Origin: Fischerella sp. CENA71
GTDB taxonomy: Bacteria > Cyanobacteriota > Cyanobacteriia > Cyanobacteriales > Nostocaceae
Length of the DNA: 64,000 nt
Assembly (NCBI GenBank): GCA_024239075.1
Contig: JANBVI010000055.1
Coordinates: 184,174 to 248,173, forward strand
Reading direction: 5' to 3'
Shown in pieces: positions 7,787 to 16,822 of the stretch. The position numbers and the translations under genes were made by a program. The notes under the pieces were generated by a model, which was given only the letters and a program-made list of their open reading frames with translations, did no database searches and was not told the DNA's origin. Positions within the stretch are counted from its first letter, which is position 1. Every line of letters starts with the position of its first letter.

Positions 7787-9505
7787 CTATTCTTCACCCT
7801 TGACTCTATTGTGAGAATGGCGATCGCGTGCTGCAAATCCTGCGATCGCTGTATGTATAGTTAAATATATATGTTCAGATCCTATCTTCTGCAACAATCC
7901 TGATCGCTTTAGCTGTAGGTAGAGATCCTGTTTCACGCGCGTCATGGCAAAGGTGATATCTCTGGTAGCTAATTCACTTTGCAATTCTGCGATTGTGTCA
8001 ATAGCAGTAATATCAACTTCCACAATTGCTTCTGTGTTCAGCACAAACCACTCCACTGGAGTTATTTCAGCTTCTATCGCTTCCAATGCGCGTCGTTTGA
8101 AGTGTTCCACATTGGCAAAGCACAGGGGAGCATCATAACGATAAATTACTAACCCTGGAATGGTCTTTGCTCCCTCCCAGTCTTCGATATCGTGTAATCC
8201 TGGTAAATCTGGTACTTCTCCTAAAACTGCGTCGTGCGGTCTTGCTACGCGAGCAAACAAATCAATCACCGATAAACCCACAGCCACAGCAACACCAACC
8301 AGAATATCTGTCAACAGCACCCCCAGCGTTGTGATCAAAGCCAGCAATAATTCACTCCGCCGAAATTTTCCCAACCTCAAAAATTCTCGGATTTCAATTA
8401 GCTTGGTAGCTGCATAAATTACAATTGCCCCTAGTGCTGCTTTCGGAAACTGTGCCAATAACGGCCGCAAAAACAACAGCACCCAGACAACCACAACCAG
8501 CGCTATCAAAGAAAACATCTGTGTCTTGCTTCCCAATGAGTCACCAATCACAGTACGGCTACCACTGCTACTGATGGGGAAACCCTGCATCAATCCGTTT
8601 CCCAAATTAGAGGTTCCTAGCGCCAATAGTTCTTGGTTTGCATCGATTTTATAGTGATTGCGCGTAGCAAATGCCCGTGCTGTCAGTACATTATCCGAAT
8701 AACCAACGATCGCAATCCCAATCGCCGATGCTATTAATGGTAATAGTTTATCAACTGAAACCTTTGGTAAGGCAAAATGAGGCAAACCAGCCGGGATTTG
8801 TCCCACAACAGCCACTCCCCAGTCATCTAGATGAAATAGTGTGACAGCAGCCGTTGCTAGTAATACCGCTAGCAAGGGACCGGGTGCATTGCGAAAGCGA
8901 TTTTGAATAAAGAATAAAAAGATTAAAACGAGAACTGCCAGAATCAAAGTTGGCAAGTGAATTTGATCCAGCTTGCTGAGGAATTCCCTAACTTGTCCAA
9001 AAACAGTCTTGGCCTCAATATTAATGCCACCAATTTTACCAAGTTGACCCGTAATCATAATCACGGCAACCCCTGCCATATACCCTATCAAAATTGGTTT
9101 GGATAAAAGGTCTGCCAGAAAACCCAGGCGGGCAATGTAGCCAATTATGCAGACTATTCCCACCATCAAAGCCAGCAGAGAAGCGAGAATAGGGTAATTA
9201 GTATCATTGGTTGCAACCAAAGGAGCGATCGCCGCCGCCGTCATCACTGCTGTTGTTGATTCTGGCCCTACCGAGAGTTGAGGTGATGAACCAAACAGAG
9301 TGTAAATCACCATTGGTGGTATAATTGCCCACAATCCTACTACAGGTTTCACCCCTGCTAACTCCCCATAGGCCATACACTGGGGAATTAAATAAGCAGC
9401 CACTGTTACACCTGCTAGCACATCCCCTCGTAACCATGCTCGCTGGTAAGACAGTAACCGTTTCAACCCTGGTACTCGCAGGGAGATAGCTTTATTTTTG
9501 AACAT
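7787..9505 (-). CDS. SulP family anion transporter (sulfate or bicarbonate) with STAS domain
   Basis: The 572-residue protein has the SulP transport domain (residues about 20-400): DVLAGVTVAAYLIPQCMAYGE near the start, the GPESTTAVMTAA segment, and about a dozen hydrophobic helices. A C-terminal STAS domain follows (about 430-550, containing FVLNTEAIVEVDITAIDTI). SulP proteins move sulfate, bicarbonate or other anions across the plasma membrane. BicA, the cyanobacterial Na+/bicarbonate transporter, belongs to this family, but substrate cannot be assigned from motifs alone. The ATG at 9503-9505 fits the family start. Its 3' end converges with the secreted-protein gene, only 6 bp apart. Confidence 0.88.
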   Translation of the reverse strand: MFKNKAISLRVPGLKRLLSYQRAWLRGDVLAGVTVAAYLIPQCMAYGELAGVKPVVGLWAIIPPMVIYTLFGSSPQLSVGPESTTAVMTAAAIAPLVATNDTNYPILASLLALMVGIVCIIGYIARLGFLADLLSKPILIGYMAGVAVIMITGQLGKIGGINIEAKTVFGQVREFLSKLDQIHLPTLILAVLVLIFLFFIQNRFRNAPGPLLAVLLATAAVTLFHLDDWGVAVVGQIPAGLPHFALPKVSVDKLLPLIASAIGIAIVGYSDNVLTARAFATRNHYKIDANQELLALGTSNLGNGLMQGFPISSSGSRTVIGDSLGSKTQMFSLIALVVVVWVLLFLRPLLAQFPKAALGAIVIYAATKLIEIREFLRLGKFRRSELLLALITTLGVLLTDILVGVAVAVGLSVIDLFARVARPHDAVLGEVPDLPGLHDIEDWEGAKTIPGLVIYRYDAPLCFANVEHFKRRALEAIEAEITPVEWFVLNTEAIVEVDITAIDTIAELQSELATRDITFAMTRVKQDLYLQLKRSGLLQKIGSEHIYLTIHTAIAGFAARDRHSHNRVKGEE

Positions 9506-9717
9506 GGCGATCGTAGACCACCCTTAGATGAAATTTCAGAGGATATTAATTAGTTTAAGAGAAGGTTAAGTAAATCTAATTGATAAGATACATAAATTGA
9601 TTGAACACAATGATTCCATCAACAATAAACTTGATGCAGGTTTGACATATAAATGACAAATATTTGAAAAATAAATAATTTATTGTCTTAATAAAATCAA
9701 TTAAGAAATCTATACTT

Positions 9718-9978
9718 ATGAATACTTATAAACAAGAATCAGTTAGTTTTAACTCACACTACTTAGCACAAACAATTCCAGAAACCCCATTACCAAATAA
9801 TCAGCAACAAGATCCGTTAATCGCTAAAAATTTACAAAGAGAACAATATGTTGGTATTTTTAGCCTGACGATCGCTTTAATTGCAGCTGTCGGAATTATC
9901 AGTCGCCGAGTCGAATACGCTATTTTGTTCGCTATTGCTCTCAGCCTTGTTCTCATTGCTTTCTTTTTATTCATCTAA
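9718..9978 (+). CDS. small two-helix membrane protein, unknown
   Basis: The 86-residue product has a polar N-terminal half (residues 1-40, rich in Gln, Asn and Pro) and two hydrophobic segments separated by a short basic turn: YVGIFSLTIALIAAVGII and YAILFAIALSLVLIAFFLFI around ISRRVE. A membrane hairpin with a cytoplasmic N-terminus is likely. The region upstream is AT-rich and compatible with a promoter. No family was recognised. The even hydrophobic pattern and the isolated ORF make it probably real. Confidence 0.6.
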   Translation: MNTYKQESVSFNSHYLAQTIPETPLPNNQQQDPLIAKNLQREQYVGIFSLTIALIAAVGIISRRVEYAILFAIALSLVLIAFFLFI

Positions 9979-10050
9979 AAAAATAGTTTAATTGTTCCTA
10001 AAATCAACAGAATGCGAGTTACGAAACGTAAACAACCTTGAAACGCTTAC

Positions 10051-10084
10051 CAATAACAAATAACAAATGACAAATAACAAATGA
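10051..10084. repeat. CAAATAA/CAAATGA heptamer tandem repeat
   Basis: Alternating CAAATAA and CAAATGA units with a 7-bp period, directly before the stop codon of lpxB (minus strand). It is one of many heptamer families in the window. Confidence 0.7.
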
Positions 10085-10088
10085 CTAC

Positions 10089-11243
10089 TTACAGCATTTG
10101 CAAAATTTCTTTGGCTGCACGCTCGCAAACTCCCAATTCTCCAATCGACCGTTGCATTTCTTCATAATTTGCTTGTATTTGTTGTTTGCGTTCCTGGTTG
10201 AGCAAAAATTCCATTGCAGCTTGAATAATATTCTCTGGTGTGGCTGTTTCTTGAATAAACTCTGGCACAATTGCTTTCATCACCATCAAATTAACTGGCG
10301 AAGCAAAAGGAAAAGTTATTTTGAGGATATTACGAGCAACCCAATAAGTAAAAGGACTGAGACGGTAAATAACTACCTGCGGTACTTTTAACAAGGCGAG
10401 TTCTAAATTAACAGTTCCACACTTAGTCAGTGCTAAATCAGCAGCAGCCAGTACTTCCTGTTGCTGACCTGAAATTACCGTAGCTTGTAACTCGTACCGT
10501 TGTATCTCTTGTTCTATTTTCTGACGATAAATTTCCAGAGATAAGGGAATCCAGAAATGGACTTGCGGTAGTTTCGCTTGAATTACCTGTGCTGCTTGAA
10601 ACATTACAGGTAGAAGATACTTGAGTTCTTGATGACGAGAAGCTGGTAAAAGTGCCACAGCAATCGCATCATCGGCAATTCCTAATTGACTGCGTGCAGT
10701 TTCTCGACTGGGAAATTTTTCTATCCTATCCACCAGTGGATGACCTACCCAGGTAACTTTTGCACCTTTGTCTTGAAAGTAACGTGCTTCTTCAGGGAAA
10801 ATAGCTAATAATTTATCACTAACATGAATAATTCGCTTTGTATTACCAAGATTAACTGAAGAAGCCCAAACCTGGGGAGCAATATAATATACAATAGGAA
10901 CTTGGGGCAATTGGCGACGAAGATAATTGCCAATACCTAGATTTGGTCCCATGTAATCAATTAATACTACCAAGTCAGGCGGATTTTGCTTGAGATAGGC
11001 GATCGCTTGACGCTGAATTAGCAGGGTTGGTAGTACAAAACTTAGAGATTCCAACAGACCAAAAGAACCAATTTCACTGGTATTACCCAGCAACATTGCT
11101 CCTGCTGCTGCCATTTTGTCACCACCAAGCGCCACAATTTCTAATTCCAATCCAGCAGCAATAGCTTGCTGTCGCAGCGCTGTCACCAATAGCGATCCCT
11201 GCAAATCGCCAGATACTTCACCAGTACTAATAAATATTCGCAT
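10089..11243 (-). CDS. lpxB: lipid-A-disaccharide synthase
   Basis: The 384-residue enzyme starts MRIFISTGEVSGDLQGSLL, the family hallmark. It has the GT19 features VVLIDYMGPNLGIG, YYIAPQVWAS and ALTKCGTVNLELAL. It joins lipid X and UDP-diacylglucosamine to form the lipid A disaccharide at the inner membrane. A longer open frame continues 53 codons upstream, but those codons read through a G-rich intergenic repeat, so the ATG at 11241-11243 is taken as the start. It is last in the minus-strand cluster bamA-lpxC-fabZ-lpxA-lpxB. Length agrees with the family (about 380). Confidence 0.94.
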   Translation of the reverse strand: MRIFISTGEVSGDLQGSLLVTALRQQAIAAGLELEIVALGGDKMAAAGAMLLGNTSEIGSFGLLESLSFVLPTLLIQRQAIAYLKQNPPDLVVLIDYMGPNLGIGNYLRRQLPQVPIVYYIAPQVWASSVNLGNTKRIIHVSDKLLAIFPEEARYFQDKGAKVTWVGHPLVDRIEKFPSRETARSQLGIADDAIAVALLPASRHQELKYLLPVMFQAAQVIQAKLPQVHFWIPLSLEIYRQKIEQEIQRYELQATVISGQQQEVLAAADLALTKCGTVNLELALLKVPQVVIYRLSPFTYWVARNILKITFPFASPVNLMVMKAIVPEFIQETATPENIIQAAMEFLLNQERKQQIQANYEEMQRSIGELGVCERAAKEILQML

Positions 11244-11249
11244 TTTTAG

Positions 11250-11398
11250 GAGATAGGGGATTGGGGAACGGGGATTGGGGAACGGGGAAGAAGCGGAGAA
11301 GAAGAGACGCGGTGACGCGGAGAATGTTTTAAATTCCCCTCGTCTTCGTGTCTCCGTGTCCCCGTGTCCCCGTGTCCCCTTTCCCCGATCTCTTCTGA
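11250..11398. repeat. G-rich/C-rich inverted intergenic element between lpxB and lpxA
   Basis: On the plus strand, GGGGATTGGGGAACGGGG-type heptamer-like units are followed about 60 bp later by CCGTGTCCCCGTGTCCCC and CCCCGATC units, so the arms are complementary. It is one of five elements of the same design in the window (see 20980, 35480, 41735 and 43390). Confidence 0.7.
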
Positions 11399-12220
11399 TC
11401 AAGACTCATCATCTTTGTTGGTTAGTTTCCCTTTTCCAGGAATTAAACCACGTCTTCCGGGCATTTGCGAGAGTAGGAGAAAACGACGTAAGTGCTGTAA
11501 TTGTTCTGTATTTCCTAACAGTTCTAGTTCTTCCAAAGCGTCTTTGAAGAGTAAATCTGAACGGTAGAGTATACGGAAGGCTTTTTTCAATATTTGTAAT
11601 TCACTAGCAGAAAAACCAGCGCGTTTGAGTCCCACAAGGTTGAGCGATCGCACTCGTGTTGGATTTCCCTCTACCAACATATATGGTGGTACATCCCGGT
11701 CAATACGGCTCATTCCTCCTACCATCGCGTGCTTACCAATATGCACAAATTGATGGATACCGAGAACTCCACTGATTGTTGCTCGTGATTCAATATGAAC
11801 ATGACCTGCGATCGCTACCGCATTAGAAATAGTCACAGAGTCTTCAATTACACAGTTATGAGCAACATGCACATAAGCCATTAGTAAATTACCGTTACCA
11901 ATAGTTGTAGCTTCTCCTACACCAGTTGCACGGTTAATTGTCGCATATTCCCGAATGCGATTATCGTTACCAATTTTGACCCAGCTAGCTTCACCAGCAT
12001 ACTTTCGATCTTGGGGTTCCATACCAATGGCAGCCCCCGGAAAAATTTGATTTCGCGCTCCGATTTCCACATGTCCGTCCAGCACTACATGAGCGCCAAT
12101 TGTAGTATCAGGACCTACTTTCACATGCCCACCAATCACAGCATAGGCACCGACTTCCACTGTCGGGTGCAGATCCGCGTTAGGATGAATTACAGCAGTT
12201 GGATGAATAAGCGTTTTCAA
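11399..12220 (-). CDS. lpxA: acyl-ACP:UDP-N-acetylglucosamine O-acyltransferase
   Basis: The 273-residue protein is a left-handed beta-helix of hexapeptide repeats (IHPTAVIHPNADLHPTVEVG onward), with the catalytic His in VHVAHNCVIED (H121) and a helical C-terminus typical of LpxA. It performs the first step of lipid A synthesis. The start appears to be TTG at 12218-12220, giving MKTLIHPTAVIHP as in relatives. GGAG lies about 9 nt upstream and no in-frame ATG is nearby. It is cotranscribed with fabZ and lpxC upstream and lpxB downstream, separated from lpxB by a repeat element. Length is slightly above the Escherichia coli enzyme (262). Confidence 0.94.
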   Translation of the reverse strand: MKTLIHPTAVIHPNADLHPTVEVGAYAVIGGHVKVGPDTTIGAHVVLDGHVEIGARNQIFPGAAIGMEPQDRKYAGEASWVKIGNDNRIREYATINRATGVGEATTIGNGNLLMAYVHVAHNCVIEDSVTISNAVAIAGHVHIESRATISGVLGIHQFVHIGKHAMVGGMSRIDRDVPPYMLVEGNPTRVRSLNLVGLKRAGFSASELQILKKAFRILYRSDLLFKDALEELELLGNTEQLQHLRRFLLLSQMPGRRGLIPGKGKLTNKDDES

Positions 12221-12439
12221 GGGTGCATCTCCAGAACAGTAAGCGTGCTAAGTTTTTTGCCAAACGCGCCACGGAGCGTCTGAGTTCAGTAGCCGAAAGC
12301 ATCAAGTTTTTACAGGTGTGAGGGCAGTGAATATATGGAAATCAGACTGTAACAGTTGTTTTTTGTTGCTGCTGATATTCCTAATACAAAATTTTGTAGA
12401 GGCGCTTTATGCTGATACCTCTACCAATAGAATAAATTT

Positions 12440-12970
12440 TCAGCTTACGAGGGAAAACATTAATTCACCTTCAGCAACTAACTGACCGTCAACCTCGGCG
12501 TGAGCCTGCATCTTACCGAAACGACGTTGTTTTATCCATAACAGTTCCACAGTCATTACCAGTTGATCTCCGGGAACAACTTGCCGACGGAAACGGACTT
12601 TATCTATACCAGCGAATAGGAAGAGTCCGCCTTCTAATTGTGGCACTTGTGTCATCACGACACCACCAACCTGTGCCATTGCTTCTACGATCAGCACACC
12701 TGGCATGATCGGACGTCCTGGAAAATGTCCTTGAAAATGAGGTTCATTAATTGTGACGTTTTTAATACCAACAGCTCGTTTCCCTGGTGTGTAGTCAATT
12801 ATCTTATCTACAAGTGCAAAGGGGTAACGATGGGGTAGAAGTTTCTGGATTTCTTCCGCTGTGAACATCACTTTTGTTTCAGATGTGCTTGTAGTAGAAT
12901 TATCTGACTGCTCCTGGGTAGGTGCTGATGTCGGATTATCGGTAGAATTGACTTCAGTGACAGTTGTCAT
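12440..12970 (-). CDS. fabZ: 3-hydroxyacyl-ACP dehydratase FabZ
   Basis: The 176-residue hot-dog-fold enzyme has the active-site segment [20 protein letters not shown], with catalytic H82 and E96. It dehydrates beta-hydroxyacyl-ACP during fatty acid synthesis and competes with LpxA for the same hydroxyacyl-ACP pool, which explains its place between lpxC and lpxA. The first 33 residues are a Thr/Ser/Asn/Gln-rich low-complexity extension before the conserved [17 protein letters not shown] downstream start is possible but no better ATG is present. Confidence 0.95.
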   Translation of the reverse strand: MTTVTEVNSTDNPTSAPTQEQSDNSTTSTSETKVMFTAEEIQKLLPHRYPFALVDKIIDYTPGKRAVGIKNVTINEPHFQGHFPGRPIMPGVLIVEAMAQVGGVVMTQVPQLEGGLFLFAGIDKVRFRRQVVPGDQLVMTVELLWIKQRRFGKMQAHAEVDGQLVAEGELMFSLVS

Positions 12971-13018
12971 TGATTGTGTGGTTGATTTTTAGGTGTAGTC
13001 TAGTAGGCGATCGAATTA

Positions 13019-13119
13019 TATTAGTTATTAGTTATTAGTTATTAGTTGTTAGTTATTAGTTAGTAATTTGTTGTCAAAATACCACTAACTATTTACCACT
13101 ATCCACTAACCAATAACAA
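13019..13119. repeat. TTAGTTA heptamer arrays in inverted arrangement between fabZ and lpxC
   Basis: TTAGTTA units (13019-13062) on the left face complementary ACTAACT / CCACTAACCAATAACAACTA sequence (13083-13120) on the right. The element fills nearly the whole gap between fabZ and lpxC. Confidence 0.65.
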
Positions 13120-13983
13120 CTAACGCAATTCCCAAATTTTCTGTGCCAGTTGCACGTGTAAATTGTGGCTGGCTTTATATGCCAAAAAATGAGCATGAGG
13201 GAAAAGTCCTAGTAAACTCAAATCTCCTACTAGATCCAAAATTTTATGACGTACTGGCTCATTTGCAAATCTTAATGGTGGATTTAGCCAACCATCAGGT
13301 CCACACACAAGAGCATTTTCTAGGGTTCCACCCTTAATTAACCCGGATTTTTGCAGGTATTCAATTTGATGTAGTAAACCAAAAGTGCGGGCTGGGGCTA
13401 TTTCTGTTGTAAAGCTAGCATCAGATGTTTCTAATTCTGGAACTGGTGACCAGCTGTACCATTGATTACCAATCGCAGGTAATTCAAAATCAATACCGTA
13501 GGTAAAGCGAGTAGTTGGTGCAGGGAGGGCGCAAACAAAAGCATCGTCCTGACGTACCCATATAGGTTCATTGATAGACACAGCAATGTTGGATGCTGTA
13601 GTTGGGCTTTGGGAAATCAAACCCACTTGAGCAATACTTTCTGCCCATAGCTTTGCCGAACCATCTAAAAGGGGTACTTCTGGCCCGTCAATTTCAATAC
13701 GCGCATTGTCTACACCCATACCTGCTAGTGCTGCCAATAAATGCTCAACAGTCCGAACACTTTCCTCATTTTTGCCTAATTGAGTTGAGAGAACAGTCTG
13801 ACTGACGGCAGGTACTTGAGCGGGAATAATTGGAGTGTTTGGTAAGTCTGTTCGGACAAAGTAACGTCCGCTATCTGCTTGTGTTGGTATTATCCGCACT
13901 CTGGTATTTACACCACTATGCAGTCCCACCCCTGTAAGAGTAATTTCATCTGCGAGAGTTTGCTGCATACAGTTATTAGTCAT
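13120..13983 (-). CDS. lpxC: UDP-3-O-acyl-N-acetylglucosamine deacetylase
   Basis: The 287-residue zinc deacetylase has ligand H81 ([10 protein letters not shown]), ligands H246 and D250 ([12 protein letters not shown]) and a catalytic His near 273 (SHNLHVQLA). It begins [19 protein letters not shown], as expected. It commits the pathway to lipid A. The first ATG (13981-13983) lies at the edge of an ATGACTA heptamer array; the ATG five codons later (13966-13968) would give MQQTLADEI and is at least as likely. The gene lies between bamA and fabZ. Confidence 0.94.
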   Translation of the reverse strand: MTNNCMQQTLADEITLTGVGLHSGVNTRVRIIPTQADSGRYFVRTDLPNTPIIPAQVPAVSQTVLSTQLGKNEESVRTVEHLLAALAGMGVDNARIEIDGPEVPLLDGSAKLWAESIAQVGLISQSPTTASNIAVSINEPIWVRQDDAFVCALPAPTTRFTYGIDFELPAIGNQWYSWSPVPELETSDASFTTEIAPARTFGLLHQIEYLQKSGLIKGGTLENALVCGPDGWLNPPLRFANEPVRHKILDLVGDLSLLGLFPHAHFLAYKASHNLHVQLAQKIWELR

Positions 13984-14104
13984 TAGTTATTAGTCATTAG
14001 TCATTAGTTATTAGTCATTAGTCATTAGTTATTTGTCCATAGTCAAAAGTTCTACGGTAATGAGTTTTTTTCTATTGACCAATGACCAATGACCAATGAC
14101 AAAA
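13984..14104. repeat. TTAGTCA/TTAGTTA heptamer arrays facing CCAATGA units, between bamA and lpxC
   Basis: GTCATTAGTTATTAGTCATT units (13984-14038) are followed by inverted ACCAATGACCAATGAC units (14079-14100). With the arrays between fabZ-lpxC and lpxA-lpxB, three of the four gaps in this operon are filled by repeats. Confidence 0.68.
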
Positions 14105-16684
14105 TTAGAACCTTTCTCCAATACCAAAATTGATCCGACTATCTCCTTCGTCATTGATGCCATAGTCAATGCGGATGGGACCGAGTGGGGACTGTACCCG
14201 CACACCAAGACCATAGCCGTAGCCAGTACCGCTTTTATCCAATAAATCTCCTACTTTTGTTTCTGTTCCCAAGTCAGTAGCAGCATCGAAAAATAGGGCG
14301 CCGCTAACTACGGAGAATACAGGGAAGCGATACTCAACGGTGGCTTGCAAGAAACTACTACTACTAGCTAATTGACCTTCGTCGTAGCCTCGCACCGAGT
14401 TACTTCCACCCAGAGTAAAAGCTTCGTAAGGAGGTACATCACCCAATATCGTTCCTCCTTGTACGTTGAAAGCAATAGTTTGTGCTCCTTTGCTAAAGTT
14501 AATGAATTTTACAGGCAGATAGTAACTATAGCTACCTCGGATTTTGCTTGATAAAATGTTACCTAGACCGATTGGTACGGACTGGTCTAAGCCCAAGCGG
14601 AAGAATGAACCCTTTGTTGGTTGTAAAGCATTATCACGTTTGTCCCGGACTGCTGCTAGTTGCAATGTCAGCAAGTCGTCCTGGCCTGTTCCAGATTCGG
14701 TCAGGTCAATGATTTCTGTTGGTCGATCATTCCTGTATACTGTTCCTCTCTTTCTGATATCGCCATCAGAATCACGAGTGGATACCCGTTGATAGCGTAC
14801 ACCTGCTGAAGCTGTCCATTCTGCACGTTCGTAGGGATTTTTAGACAAAGGACGGGTGAAGTTGACACCGCCACCTAAACGTAAAATCCGAGGAACATCT
14901 CCATCCGTAGATTCACTGTTTTTAAAGGTTTCAACATTGTCATCTTTCCCTTCAAAGATTAACGAAATCGAACGACTACGGAAAATATTTGTTGTATAGG
15001 AAGTTCGGTATGGGTCTCCAGCTATCCAAGGATCTGTAAACCGGACATCAAACAGTAATTCCCGTTGACCAATCTCTAATTCGCCTCCCAGTTTCTGGTT
15101 TCTGCCGTTGAGGTTTTGCTCTTGGTAGCTGATGGTACCAAATAAGCCACTGGCAGAACTGATACCTGCACCGGCGGCAATGGAACCACTGTTACGTTCA
15201 ACTACATTAACTTGTACATCGACTTCACTAGGGTTAGTACCGGGGTTAAGAGAAACATTTACATCTTCAAATAGCCCCAGACTGTACACACGTTGTAAAT
15301 CTTTTTGGATGACATTGCGGTTGAATACTTGTCCGGGCTTCAATTGAATTTCCCGTGTAATAATATACGGCTGTGTCCGCCCCCGGATCGGGTTTCCATT
15401 TTTATCCGTTTCCTGACCTTCTTTATTGCGGTACTGGACATTAATATTTTCCACTACCCCTTCTGCTACATTCAGGGTCACAACTCCGTCTGGAGATACT
15501 TGTGGAGATCCAACCACTTGTGCTAAAACGTACCCTTTATCTTGATATACCTTGAGTAACTGTTTAATGCTGTCTTGCAACTCACGTAGGTTCAGAATCC
15601 TACCATACTGAGTGCTAAAAATTTTATTGACCGTATCTGGAGGTAGTACAGACGCTACATTTGTACCAGGGTTGGCGTCAATTTTTACTTGATTTAATAC
15701 GGGGTTCAACTGAACCACAAATGTGACTCGTACCCCTAATGGTGTATCTTCTGGCACTGCTTGCACATTCGAGAAAAAGCCAGTAGCAAAGACAGAGTTA
15801 ATATCTTCTTGCAGTTGCGATCGCGTTGTTGTTCGTCCTGGTTGAGTACGAATTACTCCGTAAACTTGGTTTTCTTGTTCTACTGGTAGTGCTTGTCCGC
15901 CCTCTGTTCTAACCACCACCTCTGATACTAATACACGAGGTTCTGCTTCTGTTGTTGGTTGTTGGTTGATTGGTGGTTGTTGATTAATTGGTGGTTGTTG
16001 GTTAGTTGGTGGTTGTTGGTTAATTGGTGGTTGTTGGTTAGTTGGTGGTTGTTGGTTAATTGGTGGTTGTTGATTAGTTGGTGGTTGTTGGTTAGTTGGT
16101 GGTTGTTGATTAGTTGGTGGTTGTTGATTAGTTGGTGGTTTTTGGTTATTTGGTGGTTGTTGATTAGTTGGTGGTTGGGTGTTTTGAGGAACAACTGTGG
16201 GAGGATTTTGTGCAGTTTTTGATGTCGTTGATGTTACACTCTTTGGTGTTGTTTTCAGTGCTGACGCACCGACAGTGCTAACAAACACTGGTTGCTTTGC
16301 TGTCGATGTCCTGAGTGTTGTTGGCTGCGTTTTCGGAGCATTCTGTATATTCTTTGACCTATTGTTCGTTAATTTAGATAGGTCTAATGTCGTCTTTTTC
16401 GCAGGAAAGACAGCAACAACTTCTTCTTGCTCTGGTTTTACCGTTGCTGTTGTATCTTCAGCAGTTTGTGTAATATTTGGAACAAGAGAAGTTGGAATTG
16501 TGACATCTTCGGTTGTATTAGTAGTTGGGAATCCAGCAATAACTTCTTGGTCTCGATTTGTTGTTGGAACGAAAAAATCTGCTGTTTTTCTAGAATTATT
16601 TGCAGTTTGCGCGTTAGCATGAAGCGAACCGCTTAAAGGTGTGGCGATCGCCACCATGGTCATCAATACGGGAGACAAGCGCAT
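14105..16684 (-). CDS. bamA: BamA/Omp85 outer-membrane protein assembly factor with proline-rich repeat linker
   Basis: The 859-residue protein has a signal peptide (MRLSPVLMTMVAIATPLSGS, cleavage near NAQ), a Thr/Ser-rich region, a Pro/Gln hexapeptide repeat linker (residues 168-245), three POTRA domains (about 248-525) and a C-terminal beta-barrel. The barrel carries the loop-6 motif GGSNSVRGYDEGQ and ends in phenylalanine (INFGIGERF). It inserts beta-barrel proteins into the outer membrane. An in-frame GTG lies 9 codons upstream (16711); the ATG at 16682-16684 is preferred because it gives a compact signal peptide. The gene heads the lpxC-fabZ-lpxA-lpxB cluster, linking barrel assembly with lipid A synthesis. 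The hexapeptide linker is unusual for BamA in general. Confidence 0.9.
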   Translation of the reverse strand: MRLSPVLMTMVAIATPLSGSLHANAQTANNSRKTADFFVPTTNRDQEVIAGFPTTNTTEDVTIPTSLVPNITQTAEDTTATVKPEQEEVVAVFPAKKTTLDLSKLTNNRSKNIQNAPKTQPTTLRTSTAKQPVFVSTVGASALKTTPKSVTSTTSKTAQNPPTVVPQNTQPPTNQQPPNNQKPPTNQQPPTNQQPPTNQQPPTNQQPPINQQPPTNQQPPINQQPPTNQQPPINQQPPINQQPTTEAEPRVLVSEVVVRTEGGQALPVEQENQVYGVIRTQPGRTTTRSQLQEDINSVFATGFFSNVQAVPEDTPLGVRVTFVVQLNPVLNQVKIDANPGTNVASVLPPDTVNKIFSTQYGRILNLRELQDSIKQLLKVYQDKGYVLAQVVGSPQVSPDGVVTLNVAEGVVENINVQYRNKEGQETDKNGNPIRGRTQPYIITREIQLKPGQVFNRNVIQKDLQRVYSLGLFEDVNVSLNPGTNPSEVDVQVNVVERNSGSIAAGAGISSASGLFGTISYQEQNLNGRNQKLGGELEIGQRELLFDVRFTDPWIAGDPYRTSYTTNIFRSRSISLIFEGKDDNVETFKNSESTDGDVPRILRLGGGVNFTRPLSKNPYERAEWTASAGVRYQRVSTRDSDGDIRKRGTVYRNDRPTEIIDLTESGTGQDDLLTLQLAAVRDKRDNALQPTKGSFFRLGLDQSVPIGLGNILSSKIRGSYSYYLPVKFINFSKGAQTIAFNVQGGTILGDVPPYEAFTLGGSNSVRGYDEGQLASSSSFLQATVEYRFPVFSVVSGALFFDAATDLGTETKVGDLLDKSGTGYGYGLGVRVQSPLGPIRIDYGINDEGDSRINFGIGERF
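15950..16183 (-). repeat. 18-bp tandem repeat inside bamA (13 hexapeptide units NQQPPT/I)
   Basis: Thirteen consecutive 6-codon units, the outermost ones degenerate, encode NQQPPT or NQQPPI between the signal-peptide region and POTRA 1. The period of 18 bp keeps frame whatever the copy number. The antisense open frame over this stretch is a by-product of the repeat. Confidence 0.9.
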
Positions 16685-16747
16685 TTTATTCTGATTGTTC
16701 TTCACTTCCACACCATCAAATAGAGATTTAGCTTTTACTCAAAAATT

Positions 16748-16812
16748 TTGTTGGTCAATAGTCAATGGTCAATGGGCAATAGTCAATACCCGATACCCGA
16801 TACCCACTCATC
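16748..16812. repeat. GTCAATG/GTCAATA and ATACCCG heptamer array
   Basis: Units GTCAATA, GTCAATG and GGCAATA are followed by three ATACCC(G/A) units, all with a 7-bp period, between purC and bamA. Confidence 0.7.
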
Positions 16813-16822
16813 ACAGTCCCCA

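Noticed and set aside
11244-11402. 53-codon N-terminal extension of lpxB
   Set aside because: The extra codons translate the G-rich intergenic element; the conserved MRIFISTGEVSGD start is internal.
15959-16222. Open frame on the plus strand coding for Trp/Leu-rich repeats (WWLLVSWWLLI)
   Set aside because: It is the antisense of the bamA hexapeptide repeat; the 18-bp unit has no stop in several frames. No ribosome-binding site or homology.
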